Shown in pieces: positions 37,186 to 46,932 of a DNA stretch of 64,000 nucleotides. The notes below the pieces were generated by a model. It searched no databases. It was not told the origin of the DNA and was given only the letters and a program-made list of their open reading frames with translations. The stretch lies in assembly GCF_013128195.2 (NCBI RefSeq), contig NZ_CP053452.2, positions 7,502,001-7,566,000 of the forward strand. The letters run 5' to 3'. Position 1 is the stretch's first letter; each line of letters starts with the position of its first letter. The stretch comes from Frigoriglobus tundricola (GTDB lineage: Bacteria; Planctomycetota; Planctomycetia; Gemmatales; Gemmataceae). The position numbers and the translations under genes are program-made.

Positions 37186-38598
37186 ATGAAACTCGGACGC
37201 TGGCCACTGGTGGTGGCGTGTACCAGTCTGGGCCTGTTCGGCGGAATCGTTGCTTCTCAGCGCCTGACGGGCCAACCGGCCGTTCCGCAACTCAACCCGG
37301 TGATGCCCGGTCGAGACTGGCAATCGTTCGCGCCGGTCGTGAAGCGGGTGCTGCCCGGAGTGGTCTGCATTGAGGGGCAGGGCCGCGCGAAACACACCGC
37401 CGGCGAAGACACCGACCCCGGGTTCGGGTCGGGGGTCATCATCGACCCGAGCGGCGTCATTCTGACCAACAATCACGTCGTCAGCGACCTCGATGTCGTG
37501 GAGGTCACGCTCACAGACGGCCGCAAGTTCACCGCCAGCGACATCCGACACGATCCGAAGACCGACATCGCTCTCATTAAACTCGAAGTGAAAGACGCCC
37601 TCCCGGTTCTGGAATTCGGCGACAGCGATGCGATGGAAGTGGGCGATCGCGTGCTGGCCGTGGGCGCGCCGTTCGGCCTCACGGGTTCCGTCACGAGCGG
37701 GATCGTGAGCGCCAAAAGCCGCAACAACCTGAAATTAAACGTGTTCGAAGACTTCATCCAGACCGACGCCGCAATGAACCCGGGGAACAGCGGCGGGGCG
37801 CTCGTGAACCTGGAGGGCAAGGTGATCGGCCTCACGGCCGCAATCAAGACGCGCACCGGCGGCTTCCAGGGCGTCGGGCTCGCCGTGTCAAGCAACCTCG
37901 CGAAAAAGGTCGGTGACGATCTGCTCAAAAATGGTGGCGTCAAGCGGTCGTACTTCGGGGTCGCGGCGCGCGACCTGGACAACGATGCCGTGCGGAAGTC
38001 CGGGGTGCGGAACGGCGCCGGTGCGGTCGTCACGAAGGTCGGAGAGGACTCCCCGGCCGCGAAAGCCGGGGTGCAGCCGGGCGACGTGATCACAAAGGTG
38101 AACGGGAAGCCGGTGCGGGACGCGTACGAGCTGATGAAGACAACCGGCGCCTTGCCCGTTGGGCAGATGGTGGACGTGTTACTGTGGCGGTCCGGCAAGT
38201 TCTACATCGGCAAGGTGCGGGTCGAGGAAACCAAATCGATGGGCCGGCCCGACGCGCCCGCCGCCGCACCGGAACCGCCTCCCGCCCCGCTCCCCAGCAA
38301 CACCACAACGGGCGCTGTTGGCTTGTCGGTGTCCGACCTCACCGCCGACACCATCAAACAGCAGAAGCTCCCGAAGGAAGTGAAGGGGGTCGTCATTGCG
38401 CGCGTGGCGCCGAACAGCTTCGCGGAGAAGTCCGGCCTCGCCAGCGGTACGGTGGTGCTGAAGGTGGACAAGACCGCGGTTACTTCGGCACAGATGTTCG
38501 AGCAGGCGTTGCGTCAGGCCGAGGCCGAGCGGGGCGCGCTGCTCCAGGTGATGAAGCCCAACGGCGACGTGGATTTTGTCGTACTGCGGCTGAAGTAA
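37186..38598 (+). CDS. HtrA/DegP-type serine protease with two PDZ domains
   Basis: This exported quality-control protease is 470 residues long. A signal-anchor occupies residues about 6-25. The trypsin-like triad is His97 (TNNHVV), Asp127 (DPKTDIALIK) and Ser202 (NPGNSGGAL). PDZ1 spans about 245-330 (GAVVTKVGEDSPAAKAGVQP, then GDVITKVNGK); a Pro-rich linker at about 350-370 leads to PDZ2 at about 375-465. GGAG lies seven bases before the ATG. The gene is divergent from the amidase operon, and its last 119 bases overlap a convergent glycosyltransferase gene. Confidence 0.95.
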   Translation: MKLGRWPLVVACTSLGLFGGIVASQRLTGQPAVPQLNPVMPGRDWQSFAPVVKRVLPGVVCIEGQGRAKHTAGEDTDPGFGSGVIIDPSGVILTNNHVVSDLDVVEVTLTDGRKFTASDIRHDPKTDIALIKLEVKDALPVLEFGDSDAMEVGDRVLAVGAPFGLTGSVTSGIVSAKSRNNLKLNVFEDFIQTDAAMNPGNSGGALVNLEGKVIGLTAAIKTRTGGFQGVGLAVSSNLAKKVGDDLLKNGGVKRSYFGVAARDLDNDAVRKSGVRNGAGAVVTKVGEDSPAAKAGVQPGDVITKVNGKPVRDAYELMKTTGALPVGQMVDVLLWRSGKFYIGKVRVEETKSMGRPDAPAAAPEPPPAPLPSNTTTGAVGLSVSDLTADTIKQQKLPKEVKGVVIARVAPNSFAEKSGLASGTVVLKVDKTAVTSAQMFEQALRQAEAERGALLQVMKPNGDVDFVVLRLK

Positions 38599-39994
38599 CG
38601 GAAGCGCGGATCGTCTCCCGGACGAGCGCCAGTTTGTCATTCCACCGGAACTCGTGCGCCACGCGCACCGAACCGTTGCGGCCGAGCCGACGGCGTAAGT
38701 CGCCGTCGGCCGCCAGCCTCCCGATTTGCGCGGCCAGTTCAGCGACCGCGCCGCACGTGGCCTGGAGGCCATCGACTTCGTGCCGCACGAGGTCCGCCGG
38801 ACCGCCGGCGCGGTAGACCACGTTCGGTTTCCCGTTCGCCCACGCTTCGAGCAGAACCAGTCCGAAGGAGTCGCACCGCGACGGTAGCGCGAAAACATCG
38901 ATTCCGGCGAAGAAGTCACGTTTCTGCTCGTCGGTCAGCGCGCCGAGCCGCGTCACGCGAGCCTTCGGTCCGAAGTCTTCCCAAAACGAGCGGAAATTCG
39001 GCATCTCCGGTCCGGCCAACACCACGCGGAACTGATGTCCGGCTGCCCACGCCCGTTCGGCAGCGCGGAGCAGATCGACCGTTCCTTTCTCGATGCTGTT
39101 GTTCGCCAGGTGTCCGATTACGACTTCGTTTCTGGCAACGCCCCAATCCTTTCGGGTTGCTTCCCGATTTCCGCCGGTGCATTCGTCGGACCCGACGCCC
39201 AGCCCCTGAAGGACGACACGCTCAGGCCGGACGCCGAGCGAGACGGCCGCGTCGCGTTCGCTACCGGTCTGAACGAACACCCGGTCGGCCTGGTTCAAGA
39301 GCCAGCGCAGGTGCGGCTTCGTGTATTGCTTGCGCGTGGTGTCGTGCGGGTCGTGTGGGTCGCCGAGGTGAAGGAACGGCGTGAGCAGGAACGGCACGCC
39401 GCGCCGGCGCGCGAGCCCGAGCCCACACAGAATCGGGAACGAATACGGGAAAGCTGTGGCGTGGACGGCATCGAGCGGACCATCGTACCGGTGCGCATCC
39501 CGCCACATCGCTGGGCAGACGGGATTGCACGGCGTCGTGAGGCACTGCCAGCACCGGTGCGGCAGAAGCGAAAGCGCTTTCAGGACGTAGCGGCGTGCCG
39601 GGAAGTGCAGCGGGGGATACTTCACCACAGAAAGATGACCTGCCACCTCGGCGAGCGGGGGGCGTAAGTCCCCCGAGCGAACAAACAACCGATTCGTTGA
39701 TGCCAGAACCTCGCGCTCGGCGTCGCTGCTGTGCGGGGGCTCGGTTACGGACTCGATTGCGATTCTGTGCTGAGCGTCGATGCTGTGGGGGGAGTCGGTT
39801 GTTCGATCGCTCGGGGGGCTTACGCCCCCCGCTCGCCTGGGTGCAGACCACATCTCGCTCAGCTCGACGGCGCGGCTCGTCCACACGGTCACGTGATCGC
39901 CGCGCGCGGCGAGGTACTCGCACAACCGTGCAGTGTACGCTTCCGATCCGCCGAGCGCCGGCGGGTACCGCTGGACGAACTGTGCGACGTGCAT
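38480..39994 (-). CDS. GT4-family glycosyltransferase with an in-frame palindromic insert
   Basis: The N-terminal domain begins MHVAQFVQRYPPALGGSEAY, a GT-B fold glycine loop. The nucleotide-sugar half has GHLANNSIEKGTVDLLRAAE, VVLAGPEMPNF, and FALPSRCDSFGLVLLEAWAN followed by GKP, with the family's E-x7-E motif. Residues about 53-115 (from PRRAGGVSPP to LRPPLAEVAGH) are encoded by a 188-bp inverted-repeat element and have no counterpart expected in this fold. The last 40 residues are Arg/Pro/Ala-rich and antisense to the HtrA gene; a normal GT4 would end near LVRETI. Acceptor and sugar are unknown. Confidence 0.85.
   Translation of the reverse strand: MHVAQFVQRYPPALGGSEAYTARLCEYLAARGDHVTVWTSRAVELSEMWSAPRRAGGVSPPSDRTTDSPHSIDAQHRIAIESVTEPPHSSDAEREVLASTNRLFVRSGDLRPPLAEVAGHLSVVKYPPLHFPARRYVLKALSLLPHRCWQCLTTPCNPVCPAMWRDAHRYDGPLDAVHATAFPYSFPILCGLGLARRRGVPFLLTPFLHLGDPHDPHDTTRKQYTKPHLRWLLNQADRVFVQTGSERDAAVSLGVRPERVVLQGLGVGSDECTGGNREATRKDWGVARNEVVIGHLANNSIEKGTVDLLRAAERAWAAGHQFRVVLAGPEMPNFRSFWEDFGPKARVTRLGALTDEQKRDFFAGIDVFALPSRCDSFGLVLLEAWANGKPNVVYRAGGPADLVRHEVDGLQATCGAVAELAAQIGRLAADGDLRRRLGRNGSVRVAHEFRWNDKLALVRETIRASVTSAAVRQNPRRRWASSPGAARPARPRPDATPARTSVPK
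39650..39837. repeat. Inverted-repeat element (MITE-like) inside the glycosyltransferase gene
   Basis: A 42-base left arm (GGCGAGCGGGGGGCGTAAG, then TCCCCCGAGCGAACAAACA and ACCG) is repeated inverted at 39796-39837 with three or so differences. Each arm is itself a hairpin around GGGGGGC-TTA/TAA-GCCCCCC. No transposase is encoded. The insert keeps the reading frame open. Confidence 0.85.
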
Positions 39995-40094
39995 TCCGCC
40001 TTCCGTGGCGATTGAGGGGCTTACGCGAGCGCGAGAATCCGGTACGATGGTTAACGACCGCCCGAAACTTCACCGCCCAAGGACCGAACGCGAC

Positions 40095-41291
40095 ATGATC
40101 CGCATTTCGACGCTCGCCGCGTCCGTCAAGCCGTCCGCCACTTTAGCCGCGGGGGCCAAGGCCCGTCAACTGAAGGCGGCCGGCATCAAAGTCTTCGACT
40201 TCAGCCTGGGCGAGCCGGACTTCAACACGCCCAAGCACATCTGCGACGCCGCCGAGAGGGCCGCGCTCGCGGGCAACACGCACTACACGCCCACCAGCGG
40301 CACGCCGGAAGTGAAAGCCGCGATCTGCAAGTGGTACAAGACGTTCCACGGCCTCGATTGCGCGCCGGAGAACGTGATCGTCTCCAACGGGGCGAAGCAC
40401 TCGATCCACAACGCCCTGGCCGCCACCGTCGGGGCGGGGGACGAAGTCGTCATCCCGACGCCGTACTGGGTGAGCTACTCCGACTTGGTGAGCATGACCG
40501 GCGCCACCCCGGTGCTGGTGACGACCACGCCGGAGAGCGGGTTCAAGATGACCCCGGCGCAGCTCCGCGCCGCGATCACCCCGCGCACGCGGGTGCTGAT
40601 GCTGAACTCGCCGAACAACCCCACCGGCTCCGTTTACTCGCGCGCCGAACTCGAAGCGCTCGTGGACGCGATGGACGCCACCGACGCGGCCATCCTGAGC
40701 GACGAGATTTACGAACAGCTCATCTACGGCGGCGCGAAGCCGACGTGCGTGGCGACCCTCCGCCCGTGGCTGAAGGACCGCACCATAACCATCAGCGGCG
40801 CGAGCAAGAGCTACGCCATGACCGGCTGGCGGATGGGCTGGGCGATCGCGCCGCCGGCCCTCGTGAAGGCGATGGACACGATCCAGAGCCAGGAAACGAG
40901 CTGCCCGTCGAGCGTGTCGCAGGCCGCACTCGTCGCGGCCCTGACCGGTCCGCAGGAGTGCGTTGCGGAAATGCGTGCGGAGTTCGCGCACCGCCGCGAA
41001 CTCACCGTCGGCCTGTTAACGGCCCTTCCCGGCGTGAAGTTGCCGGTGCCCGACGGCGCGTTTTATGCATTCTTCGACGTGTCGGCGTACTTCGGCAAAA
41101 CGTTCGGTGACAAGGTCGTGACCGATTCGCTCACGTTCTGCGGGGCACTGCTGGAGCAGGCCCACGTGAACCTCGTGCCCGGCGTCGCGTTCGGCGCCGA
41201 GGGGTTCGTGCGGATGTCGTTCGCCACCAGCCGCGACGTGATCGAGGGTGGCATCGGCCGCCTGAAGGACTGGCTCCGTACTGGGAAATGA
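40095..41291 (+). CDS. Pyridoxal-phosphate aspartate/aromatic aminotransferase, class I
   Basis: This fold-type I aminotransferase is about 398 residues long. Lys248 in SGASKSYAMTGWRMGW is the Schiff-base lysine. FSLGEPDFNTP, HYTPTSGTPEVKAAI, NGAKHSIHNAL, PTPYWVSYSDL and LNSPNNPTGSVY are the class I landmarks of the AspB/Ibeta subgroup, so aspartate (or prephenate) is the likely amino donor. The ATG at 40095 (MIRISTLAASVKPSAT) matches family N-termini; the longer ORF is not supported. It is divergent from the glycosyltransferase gene. Confidence 0.92.
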   Translation: MIRISTLAASVKPSATLAAGAKARQLKAAGIKVFDFSLGEPDFNTPKHICDAAERAALAGNTHYTPTSGTPEVKAAICKWYKTFHGLDCAPENVIVSNGAKHSIHNALAATVGAGDEVVIPTPYWVSYSDLVSMTGATPVLVTTTPESGFKMTPAQLRAAITPRTRVLMLNSPNNPTGSVYSRAELEALVDAMDATDAAILSDEIYEQLIYGGAKPTCVATLRPWLKDRTITISGASKSYAMTGWRMGWAIAPPALVKAMDTIQSQETSCPSSVSQAALVAALTGPQECVAEMRAEFAHRRELTVGLLTALPGVKLPVPDGAFYAFFDVSAYFGKTFGDKVVTDSLTFCGALLEQAHVNLVPGVAFGAEGFVRMSFATSRDVIEGGIGRLKDWLRTGK

Positions 41292-41302
41292 AGACAGAAG
41301 AT

Positions 41303-41469
41303 TTCACCACAAAGGCACAAAGGCCGCACAAAGAGACACAAAGAAGATGAGACAAGGTTCTGGGCGAGTCAACAGGAATAACACGGTGAGGGATTCCGAT
41401 CCCTTTCCTCCTTTTTTTCTGAGAAACGCTCTCCAGTCTCCTTTGTGACCTTGTGACCTTTGTGGTGAA
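41303..41469. repeat. CACAAAGG inverted-repeat element
   Basis: The left end TTCACCACAAAGGCACAAAGG is mirrored by CCTTGTGACCTTTGTGGTGAA at the right end. The 167-bp element fills the gap between the aminotransferase and cyclodeaminase genes and encodes nothing obvious. Confidence 0.7.
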
Positions 41470-41489
41470 CCCCTTGCTCGGGTGCGGTC

Positions 41490-42443
41490 ATGCCCATTCT
41501 TTACCTGACCGAAGCGGAGGTCGCGCGGGTTCTCACGATGGACCTCGCGCTCGAAACGACCGCCGCCGCGTTCCGCAAGCTCGCGCTTGATGAGGCGACG
41601 AATCTTCCGCGGCAGCGGTGCCAGACGGATCACGTGATGCTGCACGTGCTCCCGGCGGCGGCGAAGACCCTCGGGGCAATCGGCTTCAAGGCGTACACGG
41701 TGTCGAAGCAGGGCGCGCAGTTCCACGTCACGCTATTTGATCCGAAGAACGGCGGCGTCACCGCGATCCTCGAAGCCGACCTGCTCGGCCAGTTCCGCAC
41801 GGGGGCCGCGAGCGGCATCGCGACCAAAAAACTCGCCCGCGCCGACGCGACCACGGTCGGGCTCTTCGGCACGGGCAAGCAGGCCCGGACACAGTTACTC
41901 GCGGTGTGCAAGGTCCGGGCGATTAAAACCGCCTACGTTTACAGCCGCGATGCTGACCGGCGCACGAACTTCGCCGCCCAACTCGCGCAGGAAACGGGCG
42001 TCGAGGTCGTGCCGGTCGAAAAGCCGGAAGAGGCCGCCCAGGGGCGCGACATCGTTATCACCGCGACCGCGGCCCGCGCGCCGGTTCTGCTCGGGGAGTG
42101 GGTGAGCGCGGGCCAGCACCTCAACCTGGTCGGCTCGAACTTCCTCGTCAAAACGGAGACCGATGTCGAGGTCTTCCGCCGCGCCACGCTCGTGACGGCG
42201 GACAGTAAGGAGCAGGCGAGGCTGGAAGCGGGCGACTTCGTGGAGCCGATCAAAGCCGGCGTTCTCCAGTGGAGCGACGTGCTGGATTTCGCCCCTCTGC
42301 TGGTCGGCAAGTACCCGGGTCGCGAGTCGGCACAGGACGTGACGCTGTTCAAGTCGCTCGGGCTGGGGATCGAGGACATCGCGCTGGCGGTGAAGATCGT
42401 CGAATTGGCAAAGCAGCAGGGGTTGGGGCGGCAGCTTCTTTGA
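41490..42443 (+). CDS. Ornithine cyclodeaminase/mu-crystallin family protein
   Basis: This 317-residue NAD(P)-binding protein has MPILYLTEAEVARVLTM at the N-terminus, the substrate-side GFKAYTV and ILEADLLGQFRTGAASGIAT, the nucleotide loop VGLFGTGKQARTQLLA, and VKIVELAKQQGLG at the end. Members include ornithine cyclodeaminase, alanine dehydrogenase and ketimine reductase, which cannot be separated here. The ornithine-binding residues seen in true cyclodeaminases were not checked. It follows an aminotransferase on the same strand but across a repeat element. Confidence 0.87.
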   Translation: MPILYLTEAEVARVLTMDLALETTAAAFRKLALDEATNLPRQRCQTDHVMLHVLPAAAKTLGAIGFKAYTVSKQGAQFHVTLFDPKNGGVTAILEADLLGQFRTGAASGIATKKLARADATTVGLFGTGKQARTQLLAVCKVRAIKTAYVYSRDADRRTNFAAQLAQETGVEVVPVEKPEEAAQGRDIVITATAARAPVLLGEWVSAGQHLNLVGSNFLVKTETDVEVFRRATLVTADSKEQARLEAGDFVEPIKAGVLQWSDVLDFAPLLVGKYPGRESAQDVTLFKSLGLGIEDIALAVKIVELAKQQGLGRQLL

Positions 42444-42789
42444 TTTGCCGATGGCCCGTTGTGCCTGGGCAGAAAGGGGCATCGGGAGCGTGCGGCTCCC
42501 GGTCCCTTCGCTACGCGGACCCGTCATTTCAGCAGACCAACTCTCCTCACACAACTCGCTGCCGAGAACTCCGCCCCCAGGTCCGGTTGCTCTGTTTCGC
42601 ATCCGTCTCGCCGTAAAGCATGGAAGCTAATCCACTTGCAACTCGGGATGATCGGTGCGGACCGAGCCCATTCGGTATTAGACGCTCATCTCACCGATTC
42701 TTCACAGGGAATTTGTCGCGAAACAGGGGAAATTTGGGTCCATGCCGGGCGACTGTGTGTGTTCAGCCGGCTGACATCGGAGTGCGGCA
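42444..42789. other. Intergenic region before the sigma fusion gene
   Basis: No gene is seen in 346 bases. A small hairpin GGGAGC-GTGCG-GCTCCC at 42484-42500 may end the upstream transcript. GGGAATTTG and GGGGAAATTTG recur near 42710-42740. The ribosome site CGGAG is seven bases before 42790. Confidence 0.5.
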
Positions 42790-45645
42790 ATGACCCCGAC
42801 CCCGTGCACCACGAACGAACCCAACGCGCATGACCGGTTGAGCGACTTCCTCCGGCATGTGGTGGTCACGTTTCGTGACGAGCACCGGAGCGACTCCGAG
42901 TTGCTCGGCCGGTTCATCGACGGCGATCAGGACGCGTTCCGCGCCATCGTGGGACGGTACGGGCGGTCGGTCTGGGCGACCTGTCTGGCCGTGCTCGGCA
43001 ACCCGCACGACGCGGAGGACGCGTTCCAGGCGGCGTTCGTCGTCCTCGCCCGGCAGGCCCGTGCGGTGGACGGCCGCCGGGGCATCGGCCCGTGGGTCCG
43101 CTCCGCGGCACGAAGCGCCGCGCGGAAGTTGCGGCGGGGGCCGAGCGGCTCAACCGGCTGCGGGAGCGGGTGGCCTCCGGCGACGCCCCGGCCGACGAGC
43201 GGCCCGTGGACGAGAGCCACACCTGGGTGCTGGCGGCGGAAGAATTGGAGCGGCTGCCGCGGCGCGCGCGCGAGGCCCTCATCATGTATCACATGGAGGG
43301 GCTCACGCTCGCCCAGATCGCCGAAACGACCGGGTGCTCTGTTACGGAAGCCCACCGGCGGGTGAACCGCGGGCTGGAACGGCTCCGCGCCCGGCTGTCG
43401 GCGCGCGGGGTGGCGCTGACCACCGGACTCCTGGTCTCGACCCCGGCCGGGCTGGTGCTGAGTACCGCGACTGCGGCGGCGGCGTTCGCCAGCGGGGCGC
43501 GCTGCCGTCGCCCCGCGTGGCGGCCCTCACGGACGCGATCCTGGCCCCGCGGTTCCCGAGCGGCCTGGTTGCCGTCGGGGCCGCCCTCCTGCTCGCCGCC
43601 GGAACCGCCGTTGCCCTCGTCGCCTACCCCGCTCCGGCGCCGGTGTCCCGCCCGACCGAGGCCGCGGGCGCGAACCCGATACCGGCGCCCGCGGCCGCCC
43701 CCGCCGGGCCGGGCGCCGGGGACCAGACGGTCGAGCGCCGTGCTCCGGGGCCGGGTGACCGATGCCGCGGGCCGCCCGGTCCCTCGGGCGAGTGTAGAGG
43801 CCCTGGTCCGCCGGCCCTGGTTGCCCGGGGACCGAGGGCTCCGCGACGACACGGTGGCCCGCGCGACCACCGACGCCGGGGGCGGTACGCACTCACGGTC
43901 CCGGCCGACTTCGCGACCCACTACTCCGAGCGATCGGTGACGCTCCTGGTCAGCGGGCCGGGCCTCCCGCCGACCACCAAGCTGGTCCGACTCGAAGCGG
44001 GGACCGCGGACGTGGGGGTGCCCGCGACGCGCACGGTCTGCGGGGTGCTCGTGGCTCCGGACGGGGGCCGGGTGCCGGGGTCCGGGTCGGGGTGGTGCGG
44101 CTGGGCGCGGCCGCCGCCGAACCGGTGCAAGGGGGCACCCACCCGCCGCCGGACGGGTGGCCGCCGGACGCGACCACCGACGCCCGCGGCGGGTTCGCGT
44201 TCGCCGCTCTGCCGGCGGGCGAGGACGTGTGGCTGGACGTGCGGGACGACCGGTTCGCCCTCGCCACCGTTCGTGTTCCAGCGGCCGACAGCGGCCCGGT
44301 GCGGATCGCTCTGGAACCGCCTCGAATTTTGGAGGGGCGGGTAACCGCCGCCGACACCGGGCGCGCCGTTGCCGGGGTGCGAGTGGGCGCCGTCGTCGGG
44401 TCGTTGACGAGCCAGAGCCAACGCATCACCAACGTCACGTCCACCGCCGACGCGGCGGTCGGTGCGCCGCGGGTCGAGTTCGACACAGTGAGTGGCCCCG
44501 ACGGCAAGTTCCGCCTTCTCTTACCTCCGAACGGACCGTACCGCGTCTATGTCAACGCCCCGGAGGGCAGCCCCTGTCTCAGCGTCGATCGATGGCTCGC
44601 CTGGGAGGACGGGAAAGCCGGTCACGAGCTGTCAATCGCGCTCCCGGTGGGCCGGGTCGTCCGCGGGGTAATGAAGGACGACGCGGGCCAGCCCGTCGCG
44701 GGCGGCTGGGTCATGTACCAGCCCGCGTGCGGCAACCGGGAGGTGCCCAGGGGCGTTCTCACGGGGCGCGACGCTCCGGCGCGGACGGGAGCGGACGGCG
44801 CGTTCGCGCTCGCGGTGCCGCCGGGGCCGGGCTGGCTGGAGGGGTGGGGGCCGGCCCCCGATTACCGCCTCGCCGCCTACGACCCGTGGCCGTGCCCGCA
44901 GTGTCAGAAGGACGCGTCGCGGACGTTCGAGCACGCCCGCGTCCGACTCGAAGCGGGCGCCGACCCGTCAGGCGGCAAGGGGGTCCCGCTGACGCTCCGC
45001 CGCGGAGAGAGCGTGCGGGTAGAGGCGATCGGAACCGACGGGAAGCCGGTGACGTCCGGGGTGGCGGTGTGCCGGTCCGTGGTGCAGCCGTTACGGAACC
45101 GCGTCACCCGCCCCCTGCTGATCCGCGAGGGGAGCGGGGAGCTGCCGGGGTGCGTACCGGACCGGGTGTACCCCGTGGCCCTTCTCGACCCCGTTGGGCT
45201 CGCCGGCGCGGTGGCCGAGGTGCGGGTCGGCGACAAGCCGGTGGTAAAGCTGGAGCCGTGCGGGGCCGCCGAGGTGCGGTTGGTCGATTCGGCCGGGCGC
45301 CCCCTGGCCGGAGTGATGGCGGAGGCGTGGCTGGCGCTCGACTGCGACCGGGCGGCGAACGCGCGGGCCGGAACGCAGGGCCGGTGGCTGGTGGATCAGT
45401 CCTGGTTCGACCCGAAGCACCACTTGCCGCGGCCGGTGACCGACGCGGCCGGTCGGGCGACGCTGCGGGCGCTGGTCCCGGGCGCGGAGTACGTGGTGGT
45501 ACTCACGGTCCACAAGAGAGTGTACACCAGCGCGGCGGTCCGCGTGCGACCGGGCGAGACCGAGCGACTGCCGGACATCGTTGCCGTCTTCGCCGGCTCG
45601 TGGGAGACCCAGCCGCGGCAAGGCGCGGGTCCCGAGGACGACTGA
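42790..45645 (+). pseudogene. Sigma factor fused to membrane helix and regulatory repeats, multiply frameshifted
   Basis: Pieces in three frames make one recognisable protein. From 42790: sigma region 2 (DSELLGRFIDGDQDAFRAIV, then CLAVLGNPHDAEDAFQAAFV). From about 43125: sigma region 4 (ALIMYHMEGLTLAQIAETTG, SVTEAHRRVNRGLERLRARL). From about 43500: a membrane helix (GLVAVGAALLLAAGTAVALV). Then come carboxypeptidase-regulatory-like repeats in changing frames (LRGRVTDAAGRPVPRASVEA; RYALTVPADFATHY) and, from about 44080, a clean stretch to the stop (ILEGRVTAADTGRAVAGVRV and more). Frame changes lie near 43130, 43495, 43737, 43878 and 44080, each in or beside a G/C run. Such sigma fusions are typical of Gemmata. 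It is either a decaying gene or a badly called stretch. Confidence 0.8.
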
Positions 45646-45701
45646 GTTCGGGTGATCGGCGCGCAGCTCGAAGTGACCCATTGTCATGTTAAGGAGAAAC
45701 C

Positions 45702-46682
45702 ATGCGACGTGTTCATGGTGCCGGCCGGTCGGCGTTCACGCTGATCGAGTTGCTGGTGGTGATCGCGATCATCGCGATCCTCATCGGCCTGCTGCTGCCC
45801 GCGGTCCAGAAGGTCCGCGAATCCGCGGCCCGCATGCAGTGCGTTAACAACCTCAAGCAGCACGCGCTCGCGTGCCACAACTACGCCAGCGCCAACGGCG
45901 ACGCCTTCCCGCCCCTGTACAACGGCGGCCCCGCCGCGAACACGGACTGGTGGTACTCGGGGAGCCCGTGTGTGTCGCAGCTCTTCGTCTCGCTGCTGCC
46001 CTACATCGAGCAGCAGAACGTCTACACGCAGTTCCAGAACATTGGCAACGCGACCGGTTCGCTCATCGATTTGCAGGCCAGTGATTACGGCACGAGTATC
46101 GCGGGCGGTGTCCTCCTGAAGGCCCACATGTGCCCGTCCGATCCGACCTTTGGCGACGGCTATAATCACGCCCCGGGCGTTTGGACATCCACTACCTACG
46201 TGGCGAACTTCCAGGTATTTGGCAACCCTAACTATGGCGACGTCTACGCGTTTAACTCGTACGGCTCACCGAGTCTGAAATCGACCTTCTCGGACGGCAC
46301 GTCCAACACGATCCTCTTTGCCGAGATGTACACCAAGCAGCCGGGGGGCTCGGCGCGGATGTGGGCCCACGGCGGGTGGTCCTACGCCTACTCGCCCCTC
46401 TTCGCCGTCGGCAAGGCCGACGGCACGGTCAACTACACCGACGGCTTTTGGTACGGGGGGACGGGCCACGTCGGCCCCAACTCAGTGCCCATCAACGTGT
46501 CGTCCGCCGTGTACCTCGCCAGCTCCGATTACGAAGACATGCCGGTAACGCTCCACAGCGGCACCATGAACGCCGCCCTGGGTGACGGGAGCGTGCGGAA
46601 CATAACGTCGTCCCTCTCGGGTGCCACATGGTGGGCCGCCTGCACCCCGGCCCAGGGCGAGGTCCTCGGATCCGACTGGTGA
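45702..46682 (+). CDS. DUF1559 pseudopilin-like protein
   Basis: This 326-residue planctomycete protein has a type IV prepilin signal ([20 protein letters not shown]), cut before the Phe by prepilin peptidase, and the adjoining helix [20 protein letters not shown]. The DUF1559 body follows ([28 protein letters not shown]) and the typical C-terminal H-x9-DG motif is visible in [14 protein letters not shown]. The ribosome site AAGGAG is five bases from the ATG. These proteins occur in dozens to hundreds of copies per planctomycete genome and are thought to assemble at the cell envelope. It follows the sigma fusion gene by 56 bases and is probably its operon partner. Confidence 0.95.
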   Translation: MRRVHGAGRSAFTLIELLVVIAIIAILIGLLLPAVQKVRESAARMQCVNNLKQHALACHNYASANGDAFPPLYNGGPAANTDWWYSGSPCVSQLFVSLLPYIEQQNVYTQFQNIGNATGSLIDLQASDYGTSIAGGVLLKAHMCPSDPTFGDGYNHAPGVWTSTTYVANFQVFGNPNYGDVYAFNSYGSPSLKSTFSDGTSNTILFAEMYTKQPGGSARMWAHGGWSYAYSPLFAVGKADGTVNYTDGFWYGGTGHVGPNSVPINVSSAVYLASSDYEDMPVTLHSGTMNAALGDGSVRNITSSLSGATWWAACTPAQGEVLGSDW

Positions 46683-46932
46683 CATTCGGCCCCCGGGCGG
46701 ACCGCTGGGTGCTGGTACACTCGCCGGCCCGGACCGCGACACGATTTATCCGTTGCCCGCCCGGCCGGTGAGGTGCTCTCGGGGCGTGGGTGGGTGACGC
46801 GGCGGTCCGTGCCCGAGCGCGGGTCGTCTCCGACTCAAGGGCGCCATTACGGTGCCGATAAGCCAGCGGCGAACACGCGACGGATGGCAGCACTCCCTCC
46901 TCGCGAGAATCAATCAAACTAGTATCAATAAA

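Noticed and set aside
39650-39837. CRISPR array suggested by repeated hairpins
   Set aside because: Only two inverted arms exist, with no regularly spaced direct repeats and no cas genes.
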